A stretch of 64,000 nucleotides of DNA from CBDEGK01 sp965237855 (GCA_965237855.1 CBDEGK010000003.1:660211-724210), one strand, 5' to 3'. Positions 50,339-59,822 are shown, counted from the first letter of the stretch. Numbers and translations: made by a program. The notes: generated by a model from the sequence alone, not told the origin.

Positions 50339-51336
50339 GACGCGCTCCCAGTTTGTGCTTCGGGTGTACCAGGGTGGTACGCCTGTTCCGAATTGCTCTC
50401 TTCGGGGAGTGAAGGAACTTCTGGCGACAATTTCCCCAAGGCTGATAGCACGTATTTGCCCACAACCTCTGCACTTTGCCGTGCTTTGTGCGAGGCGGCG
50501 ATATGGAAAATTGACTTTGGCATAATGCCCTTCACGTCGCGCTCGGGGAACGCGGTCGCTAGCGGGAGATGTACGCCTTTTGGCAATATGATGCCGGGCA
50601 GCTTTTCATGCAATTCACGGAGTGATTCGCCGTGCAGCTTGGTTTGACTCCGCACTTTGTTTGGCATCAGCCCTATTAGCTTCAGCTCGTTCCCTTGCCC
50701 TGGTCGAGCGTAGTTCTCATTCTGGATGACATGCAGCATTGCATTGATGCCCTGCTTGGACTTTTCCTCTAACTCAAATGGCACCAGCGCATGTGTAGCC
50801 GCGCGTAGAGCGGATCTGAACACTGGATTCCGAGTGGGGCCAGTGTCGAGTACGATCAAGTCATAAGCGTCCGCCATCTCTGGCAGGTGTAGAAATTCAG
50901 CCACCCGTGTGACTATTTCACTTCCGATGCGGCCACTTGCGTTGTCATATTCTGTGCAGATTTCCTCCAGCAGCCTTGGGTGTCCCAGCATGACATCAAC
51001 CAATCCTTCGTAGCCGTTGTCCTCACAGATAAAGGTCTCATAGGGCATAACCCCTTTACCCCAATAAATATCGGCAATGGTAGATCTGGCCTCGATCCCG
51101 CTGTCATCTTCATACTCTGGATGAAGCGGGGGGAGTTGTCCGCCAGGCTCATTGGGTGCGTCTTCCATGCCGACCCAGTAGTCCGAGCTATTACATTGCA
51201 TGTCTAGGTCTACCAACAACACCGACATTTTATGTACGACAGCGGCGTACTCGGCGACTATTGCAGCGACCGTTGTTTTACCGACGCCACCCTTCTGGTT
51301 AAAGATGCCCAACACAATAGATCGATATTCAAACAT
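50335..51336 (-). CDS. parA: ParA-family partition ATPase
   Basis: A 333-residue deviant-Walker ATPase beginning MFEYRSIVLGIFNQKGGVGKTT (P-loop at ~11-20), then LLVDLDMQCNSSDYW and LIVLDTGPTRNP. The ATG at 51336 follows GAGGGC and puts the P-loop at the usual position; an ATG at 51372 would add 12 residues. First gene of the parA-parB-RHH-repA run. A dyad inside its 3' end (50365-50381) may be a parS site. Confidence 0.93.
   Translation of the reverse strand: MFEYRSIVLGIFNQKGGVGKTTVAAIVAEYAAVVHKMSVLLVDLDMQCNSSDYWVGMEDAPNEPGGQLPPLHPEYEDDSGIEARSTIADIYWGKGVMPYETFICEDNGYEGLVDVMLGHPRLLEEICTEYDNASGRIGSEIVTRVAEFLHLPEMADAYDLIVLDTGPTRNPVFRSALRAATHALVPFELEEKSKQGINAMLHVIQNENYARPGQGNELKLIGLMPNKVRSQTKLHGESLRELHEKLPGIILPKGVHLPLATAFPERDVKGIMPKSIFHIAASHKARQSAEVVGKYVLSALGKLSPEVPSLPEESNSEQAYHPGTPEAQTGSAS
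50365..50381. promoter_or_regulatory. 17-bp dyad inside the 3' end of parA, candidate parS/operator 2
   Basis: TGTACCAGGGTGGTACG, inverted relative to 48925-48941 and sharing GTACCA-N3-TGGTAC. It encodes Y-H-P-G-T in ParA, so the protein sequence tolerates it. Confidence 0.5.
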
Positions 51337-51482
51337 GCTAAGCCCTCGCAATCCAATGAGGTATTTATACACTGTATTTATAAGAATGACAACAGATTAT
51401 GATGGCCGCTCGATTGGTATATACCGGCTTTCCTAGAAGTAAGGAACAATATATAATGTAAGGAGTAAAAGAGGTGCAACCA

Positions 51483-51722
51483 ATGACAGCAGCAACGATG
51501 ACTACCAAGGGCCAGATCACCATTCCCAAGGACATTCGCGCAAAGCTCGATCTGCAGGCCGGAGACAAGGTTGACTTTGTGATTGATGGTGCCGGCGAAG
51601 TACGGTTTATCCCCGTCACCAAAGATGTTTCTGTACTTAAGGGAATTGTCCCGGTCCCGGTGATACCGGTCTCGGTGCAGGCGATGAATGAGACCACTAA
51701 AAAGCGGGGAGGGCGTGTGTGA
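51483..51722 (+). CDS. vapB: AbrB/VapB-type antitoxin
   Basis: A 79-residue swapped-hairpin DNA-binding protein: TTKGQITIPKDIRAKLDLQAGDKVDFVID. The ATG at 51483 follows GAGGTG; a GTG at 51474 would add three residues. It overlaps vapC by 4 bases. A TATAAT (51452-51457) lies just upstream. Confidence 0.88.
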   Translation: MTAATMTTKGQITIPKDIRAKLDLQAGDKVDFVIDGAGEVRFIPVTKDVSVLKGIVPVPVIPVSVQAMNETTKKRGGRV

Positions 51723-52126
51723 AAGGCATCGATACCAATGTCCTTGTCCGGTACTTGGTGCAGGATGACGCGGCGCAGGTTCGAGCGGCTAATCACTTTA
51801 TTGAGACCGTGTGTACAGAAGAGGATCCTGGTTTTATAAGCCATGTGGTTTTGTGTGAAATCACATGGGTGTTGGAAAGCAACTATCACCAGGCGCGCGA
51901 TAAGATCGCCGGGGTGATTGAACTACTGCTGCAGGTCGGCAATATTGAAGTTATGTCACCTGATGTCGTGTGGCGGGCGCTAGAGGATTTTCGCCAATCC
52001 AATGCGGACTTTGCCGATCACCTGGTAGCCAGGAGCCATGAAGCCTGTGGGTGTAACACAACAGTTACTTTCGACAAGAAAGCGGCAAAGCAAACTGGCT
52101 TCACTCTGCTGGTGAATGCAGAGTGA
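51719..52126 (+). CDS. vapC: PIN-domain ribonuclease toxin VapC
   Basis: A 135-residue PIN-domain toxin. Acidic metal ligands are Asp5 in GIDTNVLVRYL, Glu in LCEITWVL, and Asp residues in SNADFADHLVA and VTFDKKAAK. VapC toxins cut tRNA or rRNA and are held by VapB. GTG start within the end of vapB. The pair directly follows the plasmid maintenance genes and could act in stability. Confidence 0.92.
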   Translation: MKGIDTNVLVRYLVQDDAAQVRAANHFIETVCTEEDPGFISHVVLCEITWVLESNYHQARDKIAGVIELLLQVGNIEVMSPDVVWRALEDFRQSNADFADHLVARSHEACGCNTTVTFDKKAAKQTGFTLLVNAE

Positions 52127-52614
52127 TGGTCATGCGTGTTTGGTTAAGGTTGGCACAAACTGCACGGGGCCAAACGCGCACCCACCGTGGCCTCTTTCGA
52201 CGCCCAGGTCCTGGACGGGTTTCGGTTTCGAATCGTGTGGCAGTGGGGTAGGTGGAACTTCGTTCCGGAAGTGGTCGCGACAAACTACGCCAGCGCGGGA
52301 TGCTGGAGCGATAAACCTGCTGGTCCGTCATCGGCGGTTCCTGTGTTCGTCTTGAAGGCCATCCACAATGGGTGATGATCCGAGTAGGCTTTCTTTAGGC
52401 ATCGTGTTTCAGCTGCTCCGCGCCAAGCTGTTGCTCTGACCGAAATACAGGATCCCGAAATCCCGCCCATAGACAGCGGGATAGTTACCCGCGCTGAACT
52501 CCTAGTCACGTCTGTAAACCGGCGTGCAAAAATGACCCACTTGGAGGGTATCCGACATGAGAACTGCACATTGACTGGGGCAATACAATGTGCACCTGCC
52601 CAGCATATACTTGA
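52127..52614. other. Gap between vapC and the NACHT-nuclease gene
   Basis: No convincing frame. It contains a member of the dispersed 26-bp motif (52549-52574, minus orientation). This is followed by TGCACATTG and CAATGTGCA (52565-52573 and 52587-52595), a 9-bp dyad just before the large gene. The promoter of that gene should lie here. Confidence 0.5.
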
Positions 52615-55600
52615 GTGCCAAGTGTAATACCGGGCGCCCAAAAATTGAGCCAATACATTGAACTAAATCGCAGACTTCTCCCTGTGCAGAAGCATGAAAC
52701 ATCAGACGAAGCGGACTTGCTTTCCTACTCTTCAAACGAGGTGTCCTGGCAGGATCTTATTGAAGGTCACAACCGTGTGGTAATACTGGCTGAACCTGGT
52801 GCGGGAAAGACATCTGAGCTGAAATCGCAGGCGCAACGATTAAGTCAGAGTGGGTCGGCTGCCTTCTTTCTTCGCATTGAACTACTTCTTGATTTGGATG
52901 TGCCATCGGCGCTAGATGATCTAAGTCTTATCAGTAGTTATTCGGAGTGGTTGCAGAGCATTGAGCATGGCTACTTCTTCTTGGACTCCGTTGATGAGGC
53001 GCGCCTGGTGAACCAGGCGGCGTATGACGTTGCCTTGCGTAAGTTTTATGCGGAGACCCATCACCACGAACAACGGATGACTATAGTGCTTTCCTGCCGT
53101 GCGGAAGACTGGCGGGGGGACGACGATCTGAGAAAATTTGAAGCTATGTTCCCGCCACCGACGCACAGCAGAGCTAATATCGATGGCGTTAGCGAATTAG
53201 AGGGTTCGTCCGATATTGAAGTAGACACGGAGACTGGTGAGATCGCCGTTCTAAAAATTCTTCCCCTGAATCACCGCCAGATGGTGACATTCATCGAAAA
53301 TTCGTCAATAGACAATGCTGCCGGATTAGTGAGCGCCATCGAGCGCGCGGAAGACTCAGTATTTACTGAACGGCCCCAGGACTTGATTGAGCTCATTGCC
53401 TATTGGTCAGAGCACAAACAGTTGGATTGCCACAAAGAGATGTTGAGCTTTACCATCGGCACGAAACTCAAGGAATCCAACCCGTCGTATAAAAACTCGC
53501 AGAACCTAGGTGTAGCAAAATTGCGGGCTGGGGCGGAGACATTGGCCGCGGCGGTGACCTTTCAGCGCAGAAGCAGCATCTTACTAGAGGGCGCCAACCC
53601 TGAGCCTGGACTCATAGGGCCGTGTGTAAATCCAACTGCAGTATTGCCACAGTGGAGCGGGCAGGAAATAGCTTCGTTATTGAATCGCGCACTATATGAC
53701 CAGCCGTCTTTTGGGACCTTGCGCTTTCATCACCGCTCGTCCCGAGAATATCTGGCGGCGAGTTGGCTTAGTGAGCTAATTAGGCAAGGAAAATCACAAC
53801 GGGACATTCAAGCCTTTATTTTTGCGGAGCGATATGGGGAAAGATGTGTAATTCCGTCGATGGCCCCTATTGCCGCCTGGCTGGCTGTTTTTGACGGCAC
53901 TGTCCGCGAAAAGGTTGCGACAATATCCCCTGAAACGCTCTTCCAGCATGGTGATCCCGCGTCTTTACCGCCGGATTTTCGCAAGCAGCTACTTGAAAAA
54001 CACGCGCGATCGCTTGCTGAGAGCGGAAAGCGGAGCGCGAGCATTAGTGTGACAATGCTTCAGCGCCTTGCACATCGAGATCTCGGTGCGACCATCGTTT
54101 CGCTACTGGAGGAATTCGAAGACAACAGGGAAGTAAGCATCTTAATGCTTCGACTACTTTGGCACGGTGGCTATCGCGATGGTGTAAATAGCGCGCTCAA
54201 GTACTCCCTGGACACCAGCAAGGATAAATTTGCGAGGCAGTGTGCTGCCAGGGTTATTATTTTTAACGGTGAAGCACTCAACAAGGGAAAGCTGCTGGAT
54301 AGTTTAACCGCAGAACCGGTGGACTCACGTCACTGGGACGCGCTCGGAGATATGTGCTCCGAACTCTTCCCTGATATTGTTACGCCCGATAAGATTCTTT
54401 CCCTTATCCAGGAATTCCCTACACCGGAGTCCTTCCCAACAGACGCCTTTGTGCACGCTGTAGAAAGACTCTGCTCCTCTAACGAACGATCAAACATAGA
54501 AGCGGAATATCTCCTTCATGGTCTGGAATCGTTCACACAGAGAAAACCTTACGTCGAAGACGAGTGGTGCCATGTGTCCAAGCATTATGCGTGGCTGTTA
54601 CCCAACGCGCTATTATTGATCAACCAGTTGTTGGAGCGTAAGGAGGCCTTGTGTTTTTCGACTACTGTTCTTGGATTTATCTATCGCTCCTATGCACTTC
54701 GGGACTTCACGCAGATAGTTCATGTCGATGTTCAAGATACTTCAAAGCTAATCAATGCCTGGCCCGAACTGGGGCACAAATTGTTTTGGTATGTCGTCGA
54801 AGCGATACGGAATACCGGGGGAAAGACCGTAGACTCTTGGCACCTGGCGACTTGGCGTATCGATCAATGTTGGCAACCAGGGATTGGGCAAGTTGAGTCC
54901 CTGCTCGATGATCTGACGGCTAAATCATTACTAGATGATCGCTTGGTGGCCCTCAGTGCAGTATTTGCCGTCTATAGAGATCACGACAAACCAGACAAGC
55001 TTCTAGATAGCATGACGCGCGCAGTATCTGGTGATGCTGCGTTGGAAGGTATGCTCAACCGGTGGCTGAACCCTCCGCCAGATCCCACCGATGAGCGAGA
55101 GATCAATCTTCGTGCGAGCCATGACAAAAAGATCAAAGACGAGGAAAAAATCCGCGCTGGCTGGATTCAAAAACTGAAAAATAACCCCTCGCAACTTGAA
55201 AGCCTTGGCGATCCCAGGGAAGGAACGGTAACAAATCACGCTGCCTGGCTAAGTAGGGAAATAAAGAAGAAATCCGATGGTGCAGATCGCTTGGGATTAC
55301 CCGACTGGAAAATACTACTGGCAGACTTTGGAGAGGCTGTAGCCACTACCTATAAACGGGCGTGTCAGTCCTATTGGCGAGAATATGACCCTCTTTCATA
55401 CCCCGGCTATCGGACGAGTGATTCCATTCCATGGGCAAGGATCGTCGGCTTATCCGGGTTGATCTATGAATATGACAACAATCCAAACTGGTGTACCCAC
55501 TTTACATCAGACGAGGTAAGGCGGGCGGCAAGTTACAGCGTGCTGGAGATGAACGGATTTCCTGCATGGTTTGAATCTCTGCATACGCATTTCCCGCACG

Positions 55601-56916
55601 AGGTTTCTTCCGTGCTCATCGAGGAGATAGCCGCCCAAATTGAAGGTTACTCATCAGGGATTACAGGCCATCTTGAGCGCATGGATCGCTCGATAAGGCG
55701 TTGGTACGTCCCATCGTTGTGTGATCTGCTCCAAGTTAGTGAGGCAATGGATAAGAAATTACTAAGGGATATCCTCTCTATTCTATTGTCGAATGACTCA
55801 GAAGAGAGAAGTCAACAGGTTGTAAAAAATAGAGCTCTCACGCATTTGGACAGAAGTCTTCCACCAGAAGAGGAGGCGCTGTGGTTGTGCGCTTTGTTCA
55901 ATGTCGATGGCCTGGCCGGCGTGGGCAGCTTGTTAAAGGCGCTGGCGAACCGGAAAACTGCCTCAGAAAAGGGCTCTCTCATGGAAGTTCTCGTGGTATC
56001 ACTAGCTTCCTCTCACTGGAAAGCGCCAGACGACGACACGAAGAGCTACGACACACTAGAGGTGTTTGAAAAGCTCATTCCTCTCATTTTTACCTACATT
56101 GACCCGATGGATGACATTGACCGAAGTGGCGGAGGTGTTTACAGCCCTGTTGCCAGAGATGACGCGCAAAGATGCCGGGACAATATGATTGGAAAGCTCA
56201 CCGAAATTCCAGGTAAAGGTACTTATGATCTTCTATTGCAGCTTTCTAAGAAGTGGCGCGAAGAATGGTTCGTTGATTTGGCGCGCAAGAGAGCGGCAGC
56301 GGACGCCGAGTTTCAAGCCTGGTCTGACCAGGATGTGGTCAATTTTTCACAACACGGGGTCAAGACGCCAAGGTCAGAACGAGAACTGTTCGATATTGCT
56401 TGCAACCGACTAGATGACTTAAAACAACACCTAGAGCAGAGTGATTACAGCACCGCGGGACTATGGCGTCGAGTAGAACTGGAAACCGAAATGCGAAATG
56501 CTCTAGTAGATGAGCTTAGTAGGGAGTCTAAAGGTATGTATACCGTGTCACCAGAAGAGGAGAACGCCGCTGGCAAACGAACGGATTTTCGGTTTCATTC
56601 TACCTGCGTCGACAACCCAATTCCTGTGGAGCTGAAACTGGCCGAGAAGAAGGGATGGACACTTAATACGCTAAAAGAGCGTATGAAAAACCAGCTGGTC
56701 GGGCAATATCTCCGACAATCCACACATGGAATATTTTTGTTGGTGCTGACTGTGGATAGCAGGTCCTGGCGGGATTCTGAAACGAAGAAGAAACTTGATT
56801 TTGAAAATTTGGTGAAAGAGCTTAACCTGCATGCTGGAGCGCTCATGAAAAGGCATTCGCATGTGGAGGCTTTGACGGTGGTCGGTATCGATTTACACAA
56901 ACGCTATAGGCATTAG
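52615..56916 (+). CDS. NACHT/STAND-like NTPase with C-terminal PD-(D/E)XK-like nuclease domain
   Basis: A 1433-residue protein. P-loop LAEPGAGKT at 58-66, Walker B-type FFLDSVDEARL at 121-131 and a sensor-like LSCRAEDW at ~159-166 fit a NACHT-like NTPase. A winged-helix part ends near HHRSSREYLAASWL (~365). About 900 residues of helical, probably HEAT/TPR-like repeats follow. The last ~150 residues resemble a PD-(D/E)XK nuclease: Asp1324 in TDFRFH, Glu1339-X-Lys1341 in PVELKLAEKK, then NQLVGQYLRQSTHGIFLLVL. No signal peptide or membrane segment. STAND proteins with nuclease effectors are known antiphage sensors; effector at the C-terminus and this domain order are less usual. The GTG at 52615 is the furthest start; TTG at 52645 is an alternative. 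Confidence 0.75.
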   Translation: MPSVIPGAQKLSQYIELNRRLLPVQKHETSDEADLLSYSSNEVSWQDLIEGHNRVVILAEPGAGKTSELKSQAQRLSQSGSAAFFLRIELLLDLDVPSALDDLSLISSYSEWLQSIEHGYFFLDSVDEARLVNQAAYDVALRKFYAETHHHEQRMTIVLSCRAEDWRGDDDLRKFEAMFPPPTHSRANIDGVSELEGSSDIEVDTETGEIAVLKILPLNHRQMVTFIENSSIDNAAGLVSAIERAEDSVFTERPQDLIELIAYWSEHKQLDCHKEMLSFTIGTKLKESNPSYKNSQNLGVAKLRAGAETLAAAVTFQRRSSILLEGANPEPGLIGPCVNPTAVLPQWSGQEIASLLNRALYDQPSFGTLRFHHRSSREYLAASWLSELIRQGKSQRDIQAFIFAERYGERCVIPSMAPIAAWLAVFDGTVREKVATISPETLFQHGDPASLPPDFRKQLLEKHARSLAESGKRSASISVTMLQRLAHRDLGATIVSLLEEFEDNREVSILMLRLLWHGGYRDGVNSALKYSLDTSKDKFARQCAARVIIFNGEALNKGKLLDSLTAEPVDSRHWDALGDMCSELFPDIVTPDKILSLIQEFPTPESFPTDAFVHAVERLCSSNERSNIEAEYLLHGLESFTQRKPYVEDEWCHVSKHYAWLLPNALLLINQLLERKEALCFSTTVLGFIYRSYALRDFTQIVHVDVQDTSKLINAWPELGHKLFWYVVEAIRNTGGKTVDSWHLATWRIDQCWQPGIGQVESLLDDLTAKSLLDDRLVALSAVFAVYRDHDKPDKLLDSMTRAVSGDAALEGMLNRWLNPPPDPTDEREINLRASHDKKIKDEEKIRAGWIQKLKNNPSQLESLGDPREGTVTNHAAWLSREIKKKSDGADRLGLPDWKILLADFGEAVATTYKRACQSYWREYDPLSYPGYRTSDSIPWARIVGLSGLIYEYDNNPNWCTHFTSDEVRRAASYSVLEMNGFPAWFESLHTHFPHEVSSVLIEEIAAQIEGYSSGITGHLERMDRSIRRWYVPSLCDLLQVSEAMDKKLLRDILSILLSNDSEERSQQVVKNRALTHLDRSLPPEEEALWLCALFNVDGLAGVGSLLKALANRKTASEKGSLMEVLVVSLASSHWKAPDDDTKSYDTLEVFEKLIPLIFTYIDPMDDIDRSGGGVYSPVARDDAQRCRDNMIGKLTEIPGKGTYDLLLQLSKKWREEWFVDLARKRAAADAEFQAWSDQDVVNFSQHGVKTPRSERELFDIACNRLDDLKQHLEQSDYSTAGLWRRVELETEMRNALVDELSRESKGMYTVSPEEENAAGKRTDFRFHSTCVDNPIPVELKLAEKKGWTLNTLKERMKNQLVGQYLRQSTHGIFLLVLTVDSRSWRDSETKKKLDFENLVKELNLHAGALMKRHSHVEALTVVGIDLHKRYRH

Positions 56917-56982
56917 GTATCTGCCTGGGTGCTAACCTAAATTCGGTGCGAGTGCTGTCGCCGTCACGTCACAATGTTGTGG

Positions 56983-57858
56983 TCAACTATTTTTGGACAC
57001 TTTGCTTAAGTTAAATTCGTAGTCCATCGGCGTTTTGTATCCCAGCGTAGAATGCAGCCGCTTCGCGTTGTAATACACCGCCACATACTCCCGGACATCT
57101 GCGATCGCAGCTTCTCGAGTGCAATATCCCTGGTCACACGTCCATTCGCGCTTTAGGCTGCTGAAAAATCGTTCAACTGGCGAATTGTCCCAGCAATTAC
57201 CTTTTCGACTCATGCTCGCTATGATTCCATGCTGCTTTAGCAGTGCTTGGTAAGCATGGCTGGCATATTGACTGCCACGATCTGAATGGTGGATCAAGCC
57301 TGGCGGTGGATTCCTTAGGCTTACGGCCATTATCAATGCCCTGATGACCAGCGCCTTGGTCATGCGGCGATCCATAGACCAGCCAACAACTCGTCGAGAG
57401 TAAAGGTCAATCACCACGGCCAGGTAGACCCAACCCTCCTGAGTCCAAAGATAAGTAATATCGGACCCCCAGCACTGGTTGGGGCTTGCGGGTGAAAATG
57501 CTCGATTCAGCACATTGTCAGCCACAGGTAATCGATGTTTGCTGTCAGTGGTGACCTTGTATTTACGTTTAGATTTGACGACGAGGCCCATAGATTTCAT
57601 GAGCCGCCTGGCGCGATAACGACCAATGGAGAAGCCTTCTGCAGTAAGTTGACGGCTCAGTCTACGACTCCCCATACTCTGCCGAGAATCTGTAAACAGG
57701 GACTTCATTCGCCGCCTGACAGCCAGCTCTTCAGGACCAATCACCTTGCCTCCACGGGCCCTCCAGGCGTAGTAGGAGCTACGCTTTACACCGATGACCC
57801 GGCACAACATTGTTACTGGATATTGAGCTGTATTACCTTGCACTAAGGCGTACTTCAC
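56983..57858 (-). CDS. IS3-family transposase OrfB
   Basis: A 291-residue integrase of the IS3 group. HTH_21 region (SRQSMGSRRLSRQLTAEGFS); DDE in WGSDITYLWTQ, IHHSDRGSQYAS and WDNSPVERFFSSLK. Its ATG overlaps the orfA stop (57855-57858). It appears functional. Confidence 0.95.
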   Translation of the reverse strand: MKYALVQGNTAQYPVTMLCRVIGVKRSSYYAWRARGGKVIGPEELAVRRRMKSLFTDSRQSMGSRRLSRQLTAEGFSIGRYRARRLMKSMGLVVKSKRKYKVTTDSKHRLPVADNVLNRAFSPASPNQCWGSDITYLWTQEGWVYLAVVIDLYSRRVVGWSMDRRMTKALVIRALIMAVSLRNPPPGLIHHSDRGSQYASHAYQALLKQHGIIASMSRKGNCWDNSPVERFFSSLKREWTCDQGYCTREAAIADVREYVAVYYNAKRLHSTLGYKTPMDYEFNLSKVSKNS

Positions 57859-58142
57859 TTCATTTCCTTTGCGAAATACGCCGACGCCTTTTTTAGAATT
57901 TCTTTCTCCATTTTGAGTTCTCGAACCTCACGGCGCAGCCGCTTTAGTTCCTCTTGTTCGTCCTTAGCAAGTGCATTGATGTGGGAATTAGCCTCATGCT
58001 CTCGCTTCCAACGCCCGAGTAGCCCTGGGCCAACATCCAGGCTCCGTGCAGCTGCGACTATGGTATAGCCCTGCTCAATCACCAATGCCACGGCATCTTG
58101 CTTGAAATCATCAGGAAAGTTCCGTTTTTGTCTACTTGTCAT
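57855..58142 (-). CDS. IS3-family transposase OrfA
   Basis: A 95-residue HTH_8 protein with KRNFPDDFKQDAVALVIEQG, VAAARSLDVGPGLLGRWKRE and a leucine-zipper-like tail (ELKRLRREVRELKMEKEIL). Binds the terminal repeats of the element. Confidence 0.95.
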   Translation of the reverse strand: MTSRQKRNFPDDFKQDAVALVIEQGYTIVAAARSLDVGPGLLGRWKREHEANSHINALAKDEQEELKRLRREVRELKMEKEILKKASAYFAKEMK

Positions 58143-58203
58143 TGTTCACCTCGTATTTGATTTTTACAGTCTATACAAGGTGTCCACTTTTAGTAGACCA
58201 CAA

Positions 58204-59757
58204 CACAACGGGGGCCATGAATGACATGGACTACAGAGATTGTTGTCGTTTTTTGGACGGAAAATCCTTAGACATTATGTAGTGACCTACCCGTCCTCAA
58301 GGCCGTGGATTAAGCTGAGGATGGAACACCTTCGGCCCAGAGCCATCATTGAGGAGGATAGGTCATGAACCAGTTTATCAAGTATGTCGGACTCGATACA
58401 CACAAGGACACAATAGCAGTCGCCATTGCCGACGCTTCGGGTGGACGGCCACGATTCTATGGTGAGATAGCGAATACGCCCAGGGCGCTTTCCAAATTGA
58501 TAAAAGACATTAGCGCCGACGGAGAAGTTATTTCCTACTGCTATGAGGCGGGGCCGTGTGGATACGGAATCTACCGTCAGATCAGTGACTCGGGTCACGA
58601 TTGCAGTGTCGTAGCGCCCTCGCTGATACCCACCAAGCCAGGCGATAGGGTTAAAACGGATCGGCGTGACAGTGAAAACCTGGCGCGTTTGCATCGAGTG
58701 GGTGAATTGACACAGGTCTGGGTGCCCGATCAGGAACAGGAAGCGATACGGGATCTGACCCGTGCGAGGGAGGACATGAAGCACCTTGAGCGCCAAGCCC
58801 CACAGCGCTTAAGTGCATTTTTGTTACGCCATGGCCAGAGGTATGACAACGGGAAAAGCAAATGGACTCAGGCCTATTGGCGCTGGTTAGAGAGCATTAA
58901 ATTGGGTCATTGCGTTCAACAAATCGTATTCCAGGAATACATTGACAGTGTGAAGCAATAGCAATAGCAACAGCGAGTAGTTGATCTTGAAGCGGCTATG
59001 CAGGAAGCGCTGGCTGATTGGCCTCTTGCGCCAGTGGTTGAAGGTTTGATGGTTCTACGGGGTTGTCGTTTGATTACGGCGATGACAATTGTCGCGGAGC
59101 TGGGTGATATCACTCGCTTTGATTCCCCTCGAAAGTTGATGGGCTATCTGGGCTTAGTACCCAGCGAATCCTCAAGTGGCCCGAAAATAAAACGCGGAGG
59201 GATTACGAAGACAGGTAATGGTCACGTCCGCAGGGTACTCGTGGAAGCGGAGTGGCGTTATCGGTTTCCAGCGCGTAAAACGGCAACCTTGCAACGTCGA
59301 GCCGAACAAACTTCTGATGAGGTACAAGCTATCGCGTGGAAAGCACAGAAGCGGCTCTGTGGTCGGTATCGCAGATTAAACCAGCGTGGTTTGCAACCGC
59401 AAAAAACTGTCACAGCGATTGCATGGGAGTTAGTGGGGTTTATCTGGGCAATTTCCCGCGAAACGATGCCAGGTACTGCAGTTGTTGCAAACGCATAGCT
59501 GAGCGCTCGGAACCATTGAAAATAAAGTGAGTTTTTTGAACAGGGCAGAGGTGGCCCGGTGGGAGAACCCTCGGGGGGTACTCTGAGAGGCGTCCAAGTA
59601 AGCGGAACGATCCTTGAACTTAGAGTGAGGCAGCTTCACGATGAAGATTTGTCAGGCGGTTTCGACCCGCGAATATCAGATTGATCAACCGTCGTTAAAT
59701 GCTGTCTTTGTCCTGTCCCAAGTGCTTACTTAAGGAGAGAAAGATGAAAGACTGATG
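58204..59757 (+). mobile_element. IS110-family element with a broken transposase gene
   Basis: The transposase gene at 58365-59498 is surrounded by a ~160-base upstream end and a ~260-base downstream end with little coding character. The exact ends are not visible; limits given are the neighbouring IS3 end and the sequence before AAGACTGATGCC. Noncoding ends of IS110 elements can encode a bridge RNA. Confidence 0.55.
58365..59498 (+). pseudogene. IS110-family transposase with two in-frame amber codons
   Basis: One frame of 378 codons broken only by TAG at 58959-58961 and 58965-58967. The first part has KYVGLDTHKDTIAVAIADAS, CYEAGPCGYGIYRQ and KTDRRDSENLARL (DEDD domain). The second has VEGLMVLRGCRLITAMTIVAELGD and LGLVPSESSSGPKIKRGGIT (Transposase_20). 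The local sequence CAA TAG CAA TAG CAA CAG suggests two CAG-to-TAG changes in a Gln run. It is probably inactive unless amber codons are read through. Confidence 0.85.
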
Positions 59758-59822
59758 CCATCGATTGATAGGTCACAACATATCAGTACCCCTGATTAGA
59801 CGGCAATTGTGCCATGTCTGAA
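59499..59822. other. Noncoding stretch after the IS110 transposase
   Basis: G-rich, structured-looking sequence (for example GGTGGCCCGGTGGGAGAACC and CTCGGGGGGTACTCTGAGAG) followed by ordinary intergenic DNA. No frame recognised. It could be the bridge-RNA end of the element. Confidence 0.35.

Larger units (their letters stand above)
56977..58203 (-). mobile_element. IS3-family element, intact (1227 bp)
   Basis: Terminal inverted repeats TTGTGGTCAACTATTTTTGG (left) and, read inward, TTGTGGTCTACTAAAAGTGG (right), then ACAC on both. orfA and orfB are both complete. No clear target duplication is visible at the flanks. Confidence 0.88.
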
